Shown here piece after piece: positions 1 through 5,971 of a stretch of 6,726 bases of DNA (the stretch's first letter is position 1; each line of letters opens with the position of its first letter). The DNA is from an uncultured Pseudomonadota bacterium. Lineage in GTDB: Bacteria; Desulfobacterota_B; Binatia; UBA9968. Under the pieces are notes generated by a model that did no database searches, was not told the origin of the DNA, and was given only the letters and a program-made list of their open reading frames with translations. Made by a program: the position numbers and the translations under genes. The DNA is taken from the NCBI GenBank assembly GCA_946478635.1, contig CAMLCX010000270.1, positions 1 to 6,726 of the forward strand, given 5' to 3'.

Positions 1-2
1 CG

Positions 3-116
3 CTACTGGCGGCTATTTTCGTAGTTACGGGTCTCCGCACGCTGATCGATAAACCCAACAAAATTGCCGAGATTCCGCTCTGGGCCAAAAAAACCAATCG
101 ATCAAGGAATCACTAG
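3..116 (+). CDS. C-terminal tail of a possible membrane protein (5' end outside window)
   Basis: An open frame enters from the left edge and runs 37 codons to a TAG at 114-116. It begins with a hydrophobic stretch (LLAAIFVVTGLRTLI), consistent with the end of a transmembrane helix. A polar, lysine/arginine-rich tail follows (IDKPNKIAEIPLWAKK, then TNRSRNH), like a cytoplasmic C-terminus. The stop lies 9 nt before the stop of the convergent PhzF gene, so the two would end tail to tail. The fragment is too short to assign a family. It could also be a chance open frame, since only 114 bases are visible. I infer a real gene from the hydrophobic-then-charged pattern and the fit with the neighbour's end. 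Confidence 0.4.
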   Translation, partial: LLAAIFVVTGLRTLIDKPNKIAEIPLWAKKTNRSRNH

Positions 117-125
117 CTAGCGCGC

Positions 126-1001
126 TCAAACAATGCGCAGCCTGCCATCGACGCAGGTGACCGCAAAACCGCCAATGTGAATTTCGTTTTCCCGCACTTG
201 CACGGTTACCGCACCCGCGCGGCCCACCGCCATGCCCTGCCGCGCCAGATATTCCGAGCCAATCTCTCGAATTAACCCGGTATGCAGGAGATACGCGGCG
301 ACGCTCGCGTTGCCGCTGCCGCACACCGGATCTTCGGCTACGCCGAGAATCGGCGCGAAGGAGCGCACGTGCAGTCGTGCCTCAGCATCGCGTGCGCGAC
401 CGAAAACGGTGATGCCCGCGGCTTGGGTATCTGCACTTAGCGAATGTACTTGATCGAGGTTGGGGTTCAGCATTGCCACGGTGTCGCTCGCGCCTAAATC
501 GGCCACCAGCCAGACAACGCCAACATCCACCCGCAGCGCTGTGGGTGCGGCATCACCGCGAACTCCCAATGACCGGATCAGCCGCTGCGCGCAGGTTTCT
601 TGCAAGACGCTGATTTTCGGCTGCGGCACTTGCAAAGAAATTCTGTTGCCCTCCGGCACCATGTCTATTTCGAGTTCGATAATACCGGCGAGACACTCCT
701 GGCGCAGCCGACCGTCGCGGGCCGCGGCCATACCGCTTTCGAGCACAGCGTGAGCGCTGCCAATGGTGGGATGACCGGCGAAAGGCAACTCCTGCCTCGG
801 CGTAAAAATTTTCAGTTTATAGTCGGCCTCCGGGAAAGACGGCGGTAACACGAAAGTCGTCTCCGAAAGATTCGTCCATGCGGCGATGCGCTGCATGTCG
901 GCGCTCGAAAGTCCTGCCGCGCCGAGAACAACCGCGACCGGATTGCCGAAGAAAGGCTTTTGAGTAAAAACGTCAACTTGCTTAAAAGCCAGTGATTCCA
1001 T
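126..1001 (-). CDS. PhzF-family phenazine-biosynthesis-like isomerase/epimerase
   Basis: This 291-residue protein is full length for the PhzF family, which has a two-lobed diaminopimelate-epimerase-like fold and acts as a cytoplasmic isomerase. The N-terminal motif QVDVFT then FFGNPVAVVL (about 8-26) is characteristic. NLSETTFV carries Glu47, matching the catalytic Glu45 of Pseudomonas PhzF. ELPFAGHPTIGSAHAVL (71-87) carries His77, and EDPVCGSGNAS (223-233) carries Asp224 and Ser229, in the spacing of the PhzF Asp208/Ser213 pair. All catalytic positions are therefore present. The ATG lies 5 nt after the stop of the upstream solute-binding-protein gene with no clear Shine-Dalgarno, so translational coupling is likely. 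No other phenazine gene is nearby, so the substrate is unknown. Phenazine synthesis is unlikely, and a general 2,3-proton-shift or epimerase role on a small metabolite is the safer reading. The family call is firm; the function is open. Confidence 0.93.
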   Translation of the reverse strand: MESLAFKQVDVFTQKPFFGNPVAVVLGAAGLSSADMQRIAAWTNLSETTFVLPPSFPEADYKLKIFTPRQELPFAGHPTIGSAHAVLESGMAAARDGRLRQECLAGIIELEIDMVPEGNRISLQVPQPKISVLQETCAQRLIRSLGVRGDAAPTALRVDVGVVWLVADLGASDTVAMLNPNLDQVHSLSADTQAAGITVFGRARDAEARLHVRSFAPILGVAEDPVCGSGNASVAAYLLHTGLIREIGSEYLARQGMAVGRAGAVTVQVRENEIHIGGFAVTCVDGRLRIV

Positions 1002-1006
1002 GCCGC

Positions 1007-2008
1007 TTAACTTTTTCGCTGGAGTTCCTTGAAAAAGCCCTCCTTCTCGAGCTCCTTGAGAAAGCGGGTGTCGATGAATTCTTCCGGCTTTTTCGTTTTT
1101 GCCGCCGGCACCCGCTGCGCGACTTCGTCGATGGCGTTGCGCACGCCTTCGATATTCGGATTGCCGCTATAGTCCGTCACTTGCATGAAACTCTGATAGG
1201 TGGCTTCGAGAATCTCGGCGTCCGCCGTCTTTAGATATTTTGTAATAATCTTCTTGGTCTCCTCTTTGTGGGTAGCGACGTAGTAAACGCCTTCGATAAA
1301 TCCTTTGAGAAAGCTCTTAACCGCCTGAGGATTTTCCCGGTTAATACGATCGGTCGTTTCGATGACCAGTTGTGGATACGGAATGCCCAGGTCGGCAATA
1401 TTGACCAGTATCGGGTAACCCTGCTTTTTCGCGGTCAAATCCAGAGGCGGGGAAACCAAAGTACCATCGATGGCGCCCGCTGCCAGGGCCTGCAATCTGC
1501 TCGGCTGAGTACCACCTTGAATAATGACGATGTCTTTTGCCGGATCGAGTCCGAATTTCTTGCATACCAGCCGGATCGCAGTATCGGTTCCCGATCCAAA
1601 GCGGCTGATTGCAATTTTTTTGCCCTTAAGATCGCTCCATTTGGTGATGCCTTTGGCAACCACTAGGCTGTACGGTAGCGTATTGACCATGGCGGCAATG
1701 ATCACCGAATCCGCCCCTTGGGTCCGCGCGGCGATCGTGGTCGGCCCCGAGTTGATGGCGAACTTAACGTCTCCGGCGCGAGCGACCTGCGCCAGGATTG
1801 AGCCGGACTCGAATACGATCACGCGTGCATCGAGACGGTGCTTTTTCCAAAGCCCTATATCCTGAGTGACAAATGCGTAGGTGAGGCTAATGGCCGGGCC
1901 CGCGACGCCGGCTAGAAGCGGTTTATCCGTTTGCGCCCGCAGAGGCTTGAGCACGGCGGTGATGAATAGTGCCAGGATGCAACTGACGATCGCTTTATGC
2001 TTGCTCAC
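1007..2008 (-). CDS. ABC-type solute-binding protein, NMT1/THI5-like (nitrate/sulfonate/taurine family)
   Basis: This is a periplasmic binding protein that would deliver a small organic or anionic solute to an ABC importer. I start it at the GTG at 2008 (333 aa). A GGAGA lies 4 nt upstream, and the product then begins with a clean signal peptide: basic SKHK, hydrophobic core about 6-20, and cleavage near PLRA|Q at 25/26. An in-frame ATG at 2161 would add 51 residues ahead of the signal peptide and lies upstream of the likely promoter. The mature part shows GLWKKHRLDARVIVF (family N-lobe), GITKWSDLKGKKIAISRFGSGTD (about 120-142), LQALAAGAIDGTLVSPP, and a C-terminal KKPEEFIDTRFLKELEKEGF typical of the family. 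No permease or ATPase gene is adjacent, so it is an orphan here or its partners are elsewhere. It is probably co-transcribed with the PhzF gene. The ligand cannot be read from sequence. Confidence 0.92.
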   Translation of the reverse strand: MSKHKAIVSCILALFITAVLKPLRAQTDKPLLAGVAGPAISLTYAFVTQDIGLWKKHRLDARVIVFESGSILAQVARAGDVKFAINSGPTTIAARTQGADSVIIAAMVNTLPYSLVVAKGITKWSDLKGKKIAISRFGSGTDTAIRLVCKKFGLDPAKDIVIIQGGTQPSRLQALAAGAIDGTLVSPPLDLTAKKQGYPILVNIADLGIPYPQLVIETTDRINRENPQAVKSFLKGFIEGVYYVATHKEETKKIITKYLKTADAEILEATYQSFMQVTDYSGNPNIEGVRNAIDEVAQRVPAAKTKKPEEFIDTRFLKELEKEGFFKELQRKS

Positions 2009-2012
2009 GTTG

Positions 2013-2017
2013 TCTCC
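2013..2017 (-). promoter_or_regulatory. Ribosome binding site that fixes the GTG start of the solute-binding protein
   Basis: On the minus strand GGAGA is followed by CAAC and then GTG at 2008. This spacing, and the signal peptide that starts right after, decide the start over the longer ATG frame from 2161. Confidence 0.7.
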
Positions 2018-2112
2018 ATTTTCCAGATCAATTTCTGCGCTGTTAAAAACCCCATGCATAGATGCCTGATCGAGAGTCTCCGTTGCGCTCGAGGGGAATC
2101 CAGGGCTCGGGG

Positions 2113-2141
2113 ATTGTAACCCAGAATGCAGGCAGTCTAAA
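2113..2141 (-). promoter_or_regulatory. Probable sigma70-type promoter of the solute-binding protein/PhzF operon
   Basis: Reading the minus strand, TTTAGA (2141-2136, 4 of 6 to TTGACA) is followed after exactly 17 nt by TACAAT (2118-2113, 5 of 6 to TATAAT). Transcription would begin near 2106, giving a leader of about 97 nt before the GTG at 2008. This agrees with the signal-peptide-based start and excludes the ATG at 2161. It is a prediction from consensus only. Confidence 0.5.
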
Positions 2142-2165
2142 GAGTCCGGCCGCTCAAGCATCCCG

Positions 2166-2270
2166 CATCTGAAGCCCTATCCAACGCTCAAGGGTATCGG
2201 GCTTCAGATCGAAGACGGGTCGAATAAAAACGCCAAAGCGAAAGGCGCCAAACCCGAAGAGTTCATCAAT
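2166..2270 (+). pseudogene. Relic of the C-terminus of a second NMT1-type solute-binding protein
   Basis: The plus strand between two minus-strand genes encodes 35 codons that read like the end of an NMT1/THI5-like binding protein: PYPTLKGI, then a helix-like segment, then KAKGAKPEEFIN. A gapless alignment by eye to residues 283-313 of the intact binding protein next door gives about 11 identities in 31, including the KPEEFI block. Family members normally continue with a segment like DTRFLKELEKEGF. Here that is missing: after FIN the frame runs into the 3' end of the neighbouring minus-strand gene. No homologous sequence is visible upstream of 2166 in this frame, and there is no start codon or ribosome binding site. 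I infer a truncated leftover of a deleted paralogue in the opposite orientation. It is short, so chance resemblance is possible, but the KPEEFI context is distinctive. Confidence 0.55.
2167..2209. repeat. Long inverted repeat (11-bp perfect stem) inside the relic
   Basis: ATCTGAAGCCC (2167-2177) is the exact reverse complement of GGGCTTCAGAT (2199-2209). The intervening bases extend it: TATCC (2178-2182) can pair with GGGTA (2192-2196) with one G-T pair and a two-base bulge, leaving a 9-nt loop. Neither side is followed by a T-run, so it is not a standard intrinsic terminator. It sits between the end of the minus-strand hypothetical gene and the promoter of the next minus-strand operon. It could therefore act as a 3' mRNA-stabilising or insulating hairpin, or be a REP-like element. 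Function is unknown. Confidence 0.6.
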
Positions 2271-2281
2271 GCTCAATGCTC
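2268..2281. repeat. Two-copy 7-bp tandem duplication (AATGCTC x2)
   Basis: AATGCTC occurs twice back to back, at 2268-2274 and 2275-2281. The first copy starts at the last codon of the solute-binding-protein relic and the second covers the stop codon of the minus-strand gene ending at 2280. Its position exactly at the relic's breakpoint suggests a recombination or slippage scar, but so short a repeat may be coincidence. Confidence 0.55.
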
Positions 2282-2876
2282 ACTGCACCACGACTGCTTC
2301 GCTCCGGTTGACGATTATTTCGCGGATCCTTGCGGGCAGGTTGAACGGCTCGTCCATGTTAATTCCGCTGGGATTTTCCTGAGTGCGCGAGAAGAAGCTT
2401 ACCAGCTCCTGGACAACGGCTTTGGGCACCGGGACGCCAAGGATTTCGGCCGAAATCAACTGGAACCGGCCTTTGCCCTGTTTGCTGCTCAGCACGCCGC
2501 TCGCCGTAACCGGCACACTCCCGGAAATATAGTTTAGCGGGTCCATCATTCCCCCGGATCCGCGCTGGCGCTTGAACTCATCGATATCGACAAAGACCCG
2601 CCCGCCGAGCCTTTCGTTTCCAAGCAACGAAATTTGTGGGTTCGTCAGGCCGCGGGGAATTTTCTCCTTCAGGTTAAGATTCAAGTAAGAGTTTACCTCA
2701 GGCTCCGACATGGGCGTCCGCTTTGCCGCCACCGGGTCGGCGGAAGCATTTTTGACAATTTCCGCAATTTTTCTTTCCAGTCGGTCACCCTGATCTTTAG
2801 AGGGATTGATCGATGCCATTGCCAGTAAAATCAGCGGGACCATAAAAATCCGGCGCCAATTCTTCCTGTTCGTCAT
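2280..2876 (-). CDS. Exported hypothetical protein, possibly LmeA/DUF2993-like
   Basis: This 198-residue protein has an N-terminal export signal: basic RKNWRR (4-9), a hydrophobic core IFMVPLILLAMASI (about 10-23), then a polar region. It could be secreted to the periplasm or anchored by an uncleaved helix. No lipobox cysteine is present. The mature part has SEPEVNSYL (57-65), GLTNPQISLLGNERLGGRVFVDID (76-99), a beta-rich middle (VPVTASGVL, GKGRFQL), VPVPKAVVQELVSFFS (148-163) and NPSGINMDEPFNLPARIREI (168-187). Alternating beta strands after a one-helix start recall LmeA/DUF2993 lipid-binding proteins and similar exported proteins of soil bacteria, but I am not certain of the family. No Shine-Dalgarno precedes the ATG, and a promoter-like pair placed so that transcription starts at the ATG hints at a leaderless message. 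It is divergent from ilvD and not obviously tied to either neighbour. Confidence 0.8.
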   Translation of the reverse strand: MTNRKNWRRIFMVPLILLAMASINPSKDQGDRLERKIAEIVKNASADPVAAKRTPMSEPEVNSYLNLNLKEKIPRGLTNPQISLLGNERLGGRVFVDIDEFKRQRGSGGMMDPLNYISGSVPVTASGVLSSKQGKGRFQLISAEILGVPVPKAVVQELVSFFSRTQENPSGINMDEPFNLPARIREIIVNRSEAVVVQ

Positions 2877-2882
2877 AGGGAT

Positions 2883-2911
2883 ACGATAGGATGTGCAACA
2901 GCAACCTTCAA
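2883..2911 (-). promoter_or_regulatory. Possible promoter giving a leaderless mRNA for the exported hypothetical protein
   Basis: On the minus strand TTGAAG (2911-2906) and TATCGT (2888-2883) are separated by 17 nt, each matching 4 of 6 consensus positions. Only 6 nt separate the second box from the ATG at 2876, so transcription would start at or next to the start codon. This fits the absence of a Shine-Dalgarno. Weak consensus match, so tentative. Confidence 0.3.
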
Positions 2912-2968
2912 GGCTAGTCTAATTCTTCGCTGGCATAACGGGGCTGTTCGGGCACGGCGAACGGTATC

Positions 2969-2996
2969 TTGCAAAACTCCATGCGGCATAGTTAAT
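2969..2996 (+). promoter_or_regulatory. Possible ilvD promoter
   Basis: TTGCAA (2969-2974) and GTTAAT (2991-2996) are 16 nt apart and each match 4 of 6 consensus positions. Transcription would begin near 3003, leaving a leader of about 30 nt before the ATG at 3034, too short for a T-box or an attenuator peptide. No such element is visible elsewhere in 2877-3033. Weak match, offered as the best candidate in the divergent intergenic region. Confidence 0.28.
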
Positions 2997-3033
2997 TGAA
3001 GGTCCATTCTGAAACGAGAGTCAGGAGCGAAAA

Positions 3034-4707
3034 ATGGCTGAGAATTTGAAACCGCGCAGCGGCGTGATCACCGACGGCCCCGACCGCGCACCGACGCGGG
3101 CCATGCTTAAGGCCGCCGGCTTTACCGATGAGGACTTGCGCCGTCCCATTGTCGGGGTGGCGAATACCTGGATCGAGATCGGGCCGTGCAATTATCATTT
3201 GCGCCGACTTGCGGCGAAAGTAAAAGAGGGCATTCGCGCCGCCGGCGGCACGCCGATGGAGTTTAACACCGTGTCGATCTCCGACGGCATCAGCATGGGC
3301 GCGGAAGGCATGAAGTGCTCCTTGATCAGCCGCGAGGTGATCGCCGATTCCATTGAACTGGTCGCGCGCGGTAATCATTTCGATGGTTTGGTCTGTCTCT
3401 CCGGCTGTGACAAGACCAATCCGGGCGTGGTGATGGCGCTCGCGCGCCTCGATATTCCCGGGTTGGCTCTCTACGGCGGTTCCATCGCGCCGGGCCATCT
3501 GGGCGATAAAGATCTGACGATTCAAGATGTGTTCGAAGCCGTGGGCGCTTTCGCCAGCGGCAAGATTAACGGAGAACAGTTCCTGGCCGTCGAAAACGCC
3601 GCTTGCCCGGGCGCCGGCGCGTGCGGCGGGCAATTCACCGCCAACACGATGTCCACGGTGCTGGAATTTCTCGGCATCTCGCCGATGGGCAGTAACGGCA
3701 TTCCTGCCACCGTCGCGGAAAAAGACGAGGCGGCGTTTGGCACGGGGAAATTGGTGATGGAGTTATTGCGGCGCGATCTGCGGCCGTCGCAAATTATCAC
3801 GCGCAAGTCAATCGAAAACGCGATTGCCTCGGTGGCGGCTACCGGCGGCTCGACCAACGCGGTGCTGCATTTGCTCGCCATCGCGCGCGAAGCGGGAGTG
3901 GAATTGACCATCGATGACTTTGATCGAATCAGCGAGCGCACGCCGCTGATCGCCGATCTCAAGCCGGGCGGCCGCTTCGTCGCCAACGATTTGTATAAAG
4001 CCGGCGGCATTCAATTAGTGGCCAAACGCCTGCTGGAAGCCGGCCGCATTCACGGTGATGCGATCACGGTCACGGGCAAGACAATTGCCGAAGCCGCGCA
4101 GATAACCAAGGAAACGCCAGGACAGGAAGTCGTCCGTCCGATGACCAATCCGCTCAAATCAACCGGCGGCTTGGTGATTCTCAAAGGCAACCTGGCGCCG
4201 GAAGGGTGCGTCGTGAAAGTTGCGGGCCATGAGCGCATGATTCATCGCGGGCCGGCGCGCGTCTTCGACCGCGAAGAAGATGCGTTCAAAGCGGTGCAAG
4301 CGGGCCGGATCAAAGACAATGATGTAGTGGTGATTCGCTATGAAGGACCAATGGGCGGCCCCGGCATGCGCGAAATGCTCGGTGTGACCGCGGCGCTCGT
4401 AGGCGCGGGTTTGGGCGACTCGGTTGCGCTGCTCACTGATGGCCGCTTTTCCGGAGCGACGCACGGTTTGATGGCGGGACATGTGGCGCCGGAAGCGGCG
4501 CATGGCGGACCCATCGCCGCGCTGCGCGACGGCGATTCGATTATTTTTGATATCAAAGCACGCCGGTTGGACGTGGAGATTTCCGAGCAAGAATTAAAAT
4601 CGCGCCTAAGCACATGGACGGCGCCGGAACCACGCTACAAGACCGGCGTGATGGCGAAGTATGCCAAATTGGTTTCCTCGGCGTCGGAAGGCGCGGTGAC
4701 GCGGTAA
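3034..4707 (+). CDS. ilvD: Dihydroxy-acid dehydratase
   Basis: The enzyme dehydrates 2,3-dihydroxy-isovalerate and 2,3-dihydroxy-3-methylvalerate to the 2-keto acids that precede valine, isoleucine and (via ketoisovalerate) leucine and pantothenate. It is cytoplasmic and carries an iron-sulfur cluster. At 557 residues it is full length for the bacterial family. The three cluster cysteines are present: Cys52 in IGPCNYHL, Cys125 in SGCDKTNPG and Cys197 in [16 protein letters not shown]. Metal and catalytic positions are also kept: Asp84 in SISDGI, Asp126-Lys127, Glu447 in GGPGMREML and Ser473 in [10 protein letters not shown]. The pattern fits the 2Fe-2S form used by IlvD of many soil bacteria rather than an edd (6-phosphogluconate dehydratase) protein. 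The ATG follows AGGAG at 3023-3027 with a 6-nt gap. It stands alone, without ilvBN or ilvC nearby, and ends at a strong terminator. Sugar-acid dehydratase activity is possible in this superfamily but less likely. Confidence 0.97.
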   Translation: MAENLKPRSGVITDGPDRAPTRAMLKAAGFTDEDLRRPIVGVANTWIEIGPCNYHLRRLAAKVKEGIRAAGGTPMEFNTVSISDGISMGAEGMKCSLISREVIADSIELVARGNHFDGLVCLSGCDKTNPGVVMALARLDIPGLALYGGSIAPGHLGDKDLTIQDVFEAVGAFASGKINGEQFLAVENAACPGAGACGGQFTANTMSTVLEFLGISPMGSNGIPATVAEKDEAAFGTGKLVMELLRRDLRPSQIITRKSIENAIASVAATGGSTNAVLHLLAIAREAGVELTIDDFDRISERTPLIADLKPGGRFVANDLYKAGGIQLVAKRLLEAGRIHGDAITVTGKTIAEAAQITKETPGQEVVRPMTNPLKSTGGLVILKGNLAPEGCVVKVAGHERMIHRGPARVFDREEDAFKAVQAGRIKDNDVVVIRYEGPMGGPGMREMLGVTAALVGAGLGDSVALLTDGRFSGATHGLMAGHVAPEAAHGGPIAALRDGDSIIFDIKARRLDVEISEQELKSRLSTWTAPEPRYKTGVMAKYAKLVSSASEGAVTR

Positions 4708-4724
4708 TCGCGCGGTTGTAACTC

Positions 4725-4755
4725 GTTCAAGGTTCAAGGGTTCAAAAGTTCAAGG
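4725..4755. repeat. Four tandem GTTCAAG-type 7-8 bp units
   Basis: GTTCAAG (4725-4731), GTTCAAGG (4732-4739), GTTCAAAA (4740-4747) and GTTCAAGG (4748-4755) follow one another without gaps. They occupy the space between the ilvD stop and the terminator stem. It is a small imperfect microsatellite-like repeat with no evident coding or pairing role. Confidence 0.75.
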
Positions 4756-4758
4756 CCA

Positions 4759-4787
4759 GAAAAGGGGAGGCATTGCCTCCCCTTTTC
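4759..4787 (+). terminator. Intrinsic terminator downstream of ilvD
   Basis: A perfect 13-bp stem pairs GAAAAGGGGAGGC (4759-4771) with GCCTCCCCTTTTC (4775-4787) around a 3-nt ATT loop, followed by ATTTC. The GC-rich core flanked by an A-run and a T-run makes a strong Rho-independent terminator. It could also work on the other strand, because the A-run becomes a T-run there. It lies 51 nt after the ilvD stop and insulates the next gene, which has its own promoter. Confidence 0.9.
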
Positions 4788-4809
4788 ATTTCGGCGATGC
4801 ATCAATTGT

Positions 4810-4839
4810 TTGACAGCCCGCTAAGCGCTTCGATATTGT
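4810..4839 (+). promoter_or_regulatory. Promoter of the alpha-hydroxy-acid oxidase gene
   Basis: A perfect -35 box TTGACA (4810-4815) is followed by TATTGT (4834-4839, 18-nt spacing) or GATATT (4832-4837, 16-nt spacing), each 4 of 6 to TATAAT. The spacer contains the 8-bp palindrome AAGCGCTT (4823-4830), a possible operator. Just downstream an imperfect inverted repeat (TTGTGCGA at 4836-4843 against TCGCAACACAA) could also bind a regulator. The position right after the ilvD terminator supports separate transcription of the next gene. Confidence 0.55.
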
Positions 4840-4891
4840 GCGACTCGATTCGCAACACAACTATCGCTAATGACCATAAGGAGAAGACCTC

Positions 4892-5971
4892 ATGAGCCTC
4901 GACTACGTCAGCAATCAAGAAATTATTCAAGCGGCGCACCGCAATCTGCCGCAGGATGTTTGGGACTATCTCACCGGCGGCGCGGAGTCGGAGACCACCA
5001 TGCGGCGCAACCGCTTGGGCTTCGACAGTTTGGGTTTACGGCCGCGCGTGCTGGTGGACGTGTCGAAGGTCGATACTTCGTCGACATTTCTTGGCCAGAA
5101 GCTGCGCATTCCCGTTATGATGGCGCCCATCGGCTCGCTGCAAACCATCACGCCAGAAGGCGGCGTTGCCGTAGCGAAAGCCGCTGCTGAGTTCGGCACG
5201 ATGAATTTCGTCAGCTCGGTGACCCAGCCGAGTCTGGAAGAGATCGCCGCGAGCACCAACCATCCCAAAATTTTTCAACTTTACATCCGCGGCGGCCTGG
5301 ACTGGTGCGCTGAAATCGTCGGCCGGGTTAAAAAGGCCGGCTACATGGCGCTTTGCCTCACGGTCGATACGGCGCATTACAGCCGGCGCGAGCGGGTGCT
5401 GCTGAATCGCTGGCAGCCGCCCAGCCGGAGAACCGAGACCGGGCGCATCTTTCAGGCGATGCTCACTTGGGAGATGGCGGACGCGATCAAAAAGATCGCC
5501 GGCATGCCGCTGATCATCAAAGGCATCGCCACGGCGGAGGACGCCAAAATCGCCGTGGATCACGGCGTTGACGTGATCTATATTTCCAATCACGGTGGAC
5601 GGCAGCTCGATCACGGCCGGGGCACCATCGATACGCTGCCGGAGATCGTCGCGGCGGCGGGCGGCAAAGCGGACATCGTGCTCGATGGTGGCGTGACGCG
5701 CGGCACCGACGTCGTGAAAGCGTTGGCTCTGGGCGCCAACGCAGTCACCATCGGCAAGCTTCAAGGCTGGGGTTTGGGCGCCGGCGGGAAAGATGGCTTG
5801 CTGCGGGTGCTCGAACTCTTGGAAGAAGAGATCATCGTCGACATGGCGCTTATGGGAGTGACCCGCATCGATCAGATTACGTCGAATTACGTCTGCAAAG
5901 CGCCGCCGGTGACCTTCGCCCATGAGATGAGCGCGTTCGTGCATATTCCCGGCGGCGGGCAGCTGCGTTAG
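4892..5971 (+). CDS. FMN-dependent alpha-hydroxy-acid oxidase/dehydrogenase (glycolate oxidase/L-lactate dehydrogenase family)
   Basis: This 359-residue cytoplasmic TIM-barrel flavoenzyme would oxidise an L-2-hydroxy acid to a 2-keto acid. By comparison with spinach glycolate oxidase the active site is largely kept: Tyr26 (QDVWDYLTGGA, for Tyr24), Tyr131 (FQLYI, for Tyr129), Asp159 (LTVDT, for Asp157), Arg166 (SRRE, for Arg164), Lys210 (LIIKG, for Lys230), and the signature ISNHGGRQLD with catalytic His234 and Arg237. LDGGVTRGTDVVKALALGA (264-282) is the FMN-phosphate region. Departures: the usual IGRP becomes IGKL (Lys289), the position of spinach Trp108 is valine (about 110), and the loop between Arg166 and Lys210 is about 22 residues shorter than in spinach. 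These suggest a non-glycolate substrate, perhaps a larger or aryl hydroxy acid. The ATG has AAGGAG at 4878-4883 with 8 nt spacing. The stop codon overlaps that of the convergent formate dehydrogenase gene. Oxidase, dehydrogenase or monooxygenase cannot be separated by sequence alone. Confidence 0.93.
   Translation: MSLDYVSNQEIIQAAHRNLPQDVWDYLTGGAESETTMRRNRLGFDSLGLRPRVLVDVSKVDTSSTFLGQKLRIPVMMAPIGSLQTITPEGGVAVAKAAAEFGTMNFVSSVTQPSLEEIAASTNHPKIFQLYIRGGLDWCAEIVGRVKKAGYMALCLTVDTAHYSRRERVLLNRWQPPSRRTETGRIFQAMLTWEMADAIKKIAGMPLIIKGIATAEDAKIAVDHGVDVIYISNHGGRQLDHGRGTIDTLPEIVAAAGGKADIVLDGGVTRGTDVVKALALGANAVTIGKLQGWGLGAGGKDGLLRVLELLEEEIIVDMALMGVTRIDQITSNYVCKAPPVTFAHEMSAFVHIPGGGQLR

Noticed and set aside
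60..125. Possible terminator between the left-edge gene and the PhzF gene (T-run around 88-94 on the minus strand, GCTAGC palindrome near 115-122)
   Set aside because: The palindrome is too short and not placed before the T-run; no stable stem adjoins it.
2009..2161. 51-residue N-terminal extension of the solute-binding protein
   Set aside because: It precedes a normal signal peptide, has no ribosome site at 2161, and the likely promoter lies inside it.
2877..3033. T-box, riboswitch or leader peptide upstream of ilvD
   Set aside because: No conserved T-box sequence, no small frame rich in Leu/Val/Ile, and no strong hairpin followed by a T-run in this 157-nt region.
2992..3633. 213-codon open frame antisense to the start of ilvD
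   Set aside because: It overlaps the strongly conserved N-terminal ilvD region and its own translation resembles no family.
5036..5944. 302-codon open frame antisense to the hydroxy-acid oxidase gene
   Set aside because: It lies wholly within a clearly real gene, has low-complexity Arg/His/Ala-rich composition and no family motif; typical shadow frame of GC-rich coding DNA.
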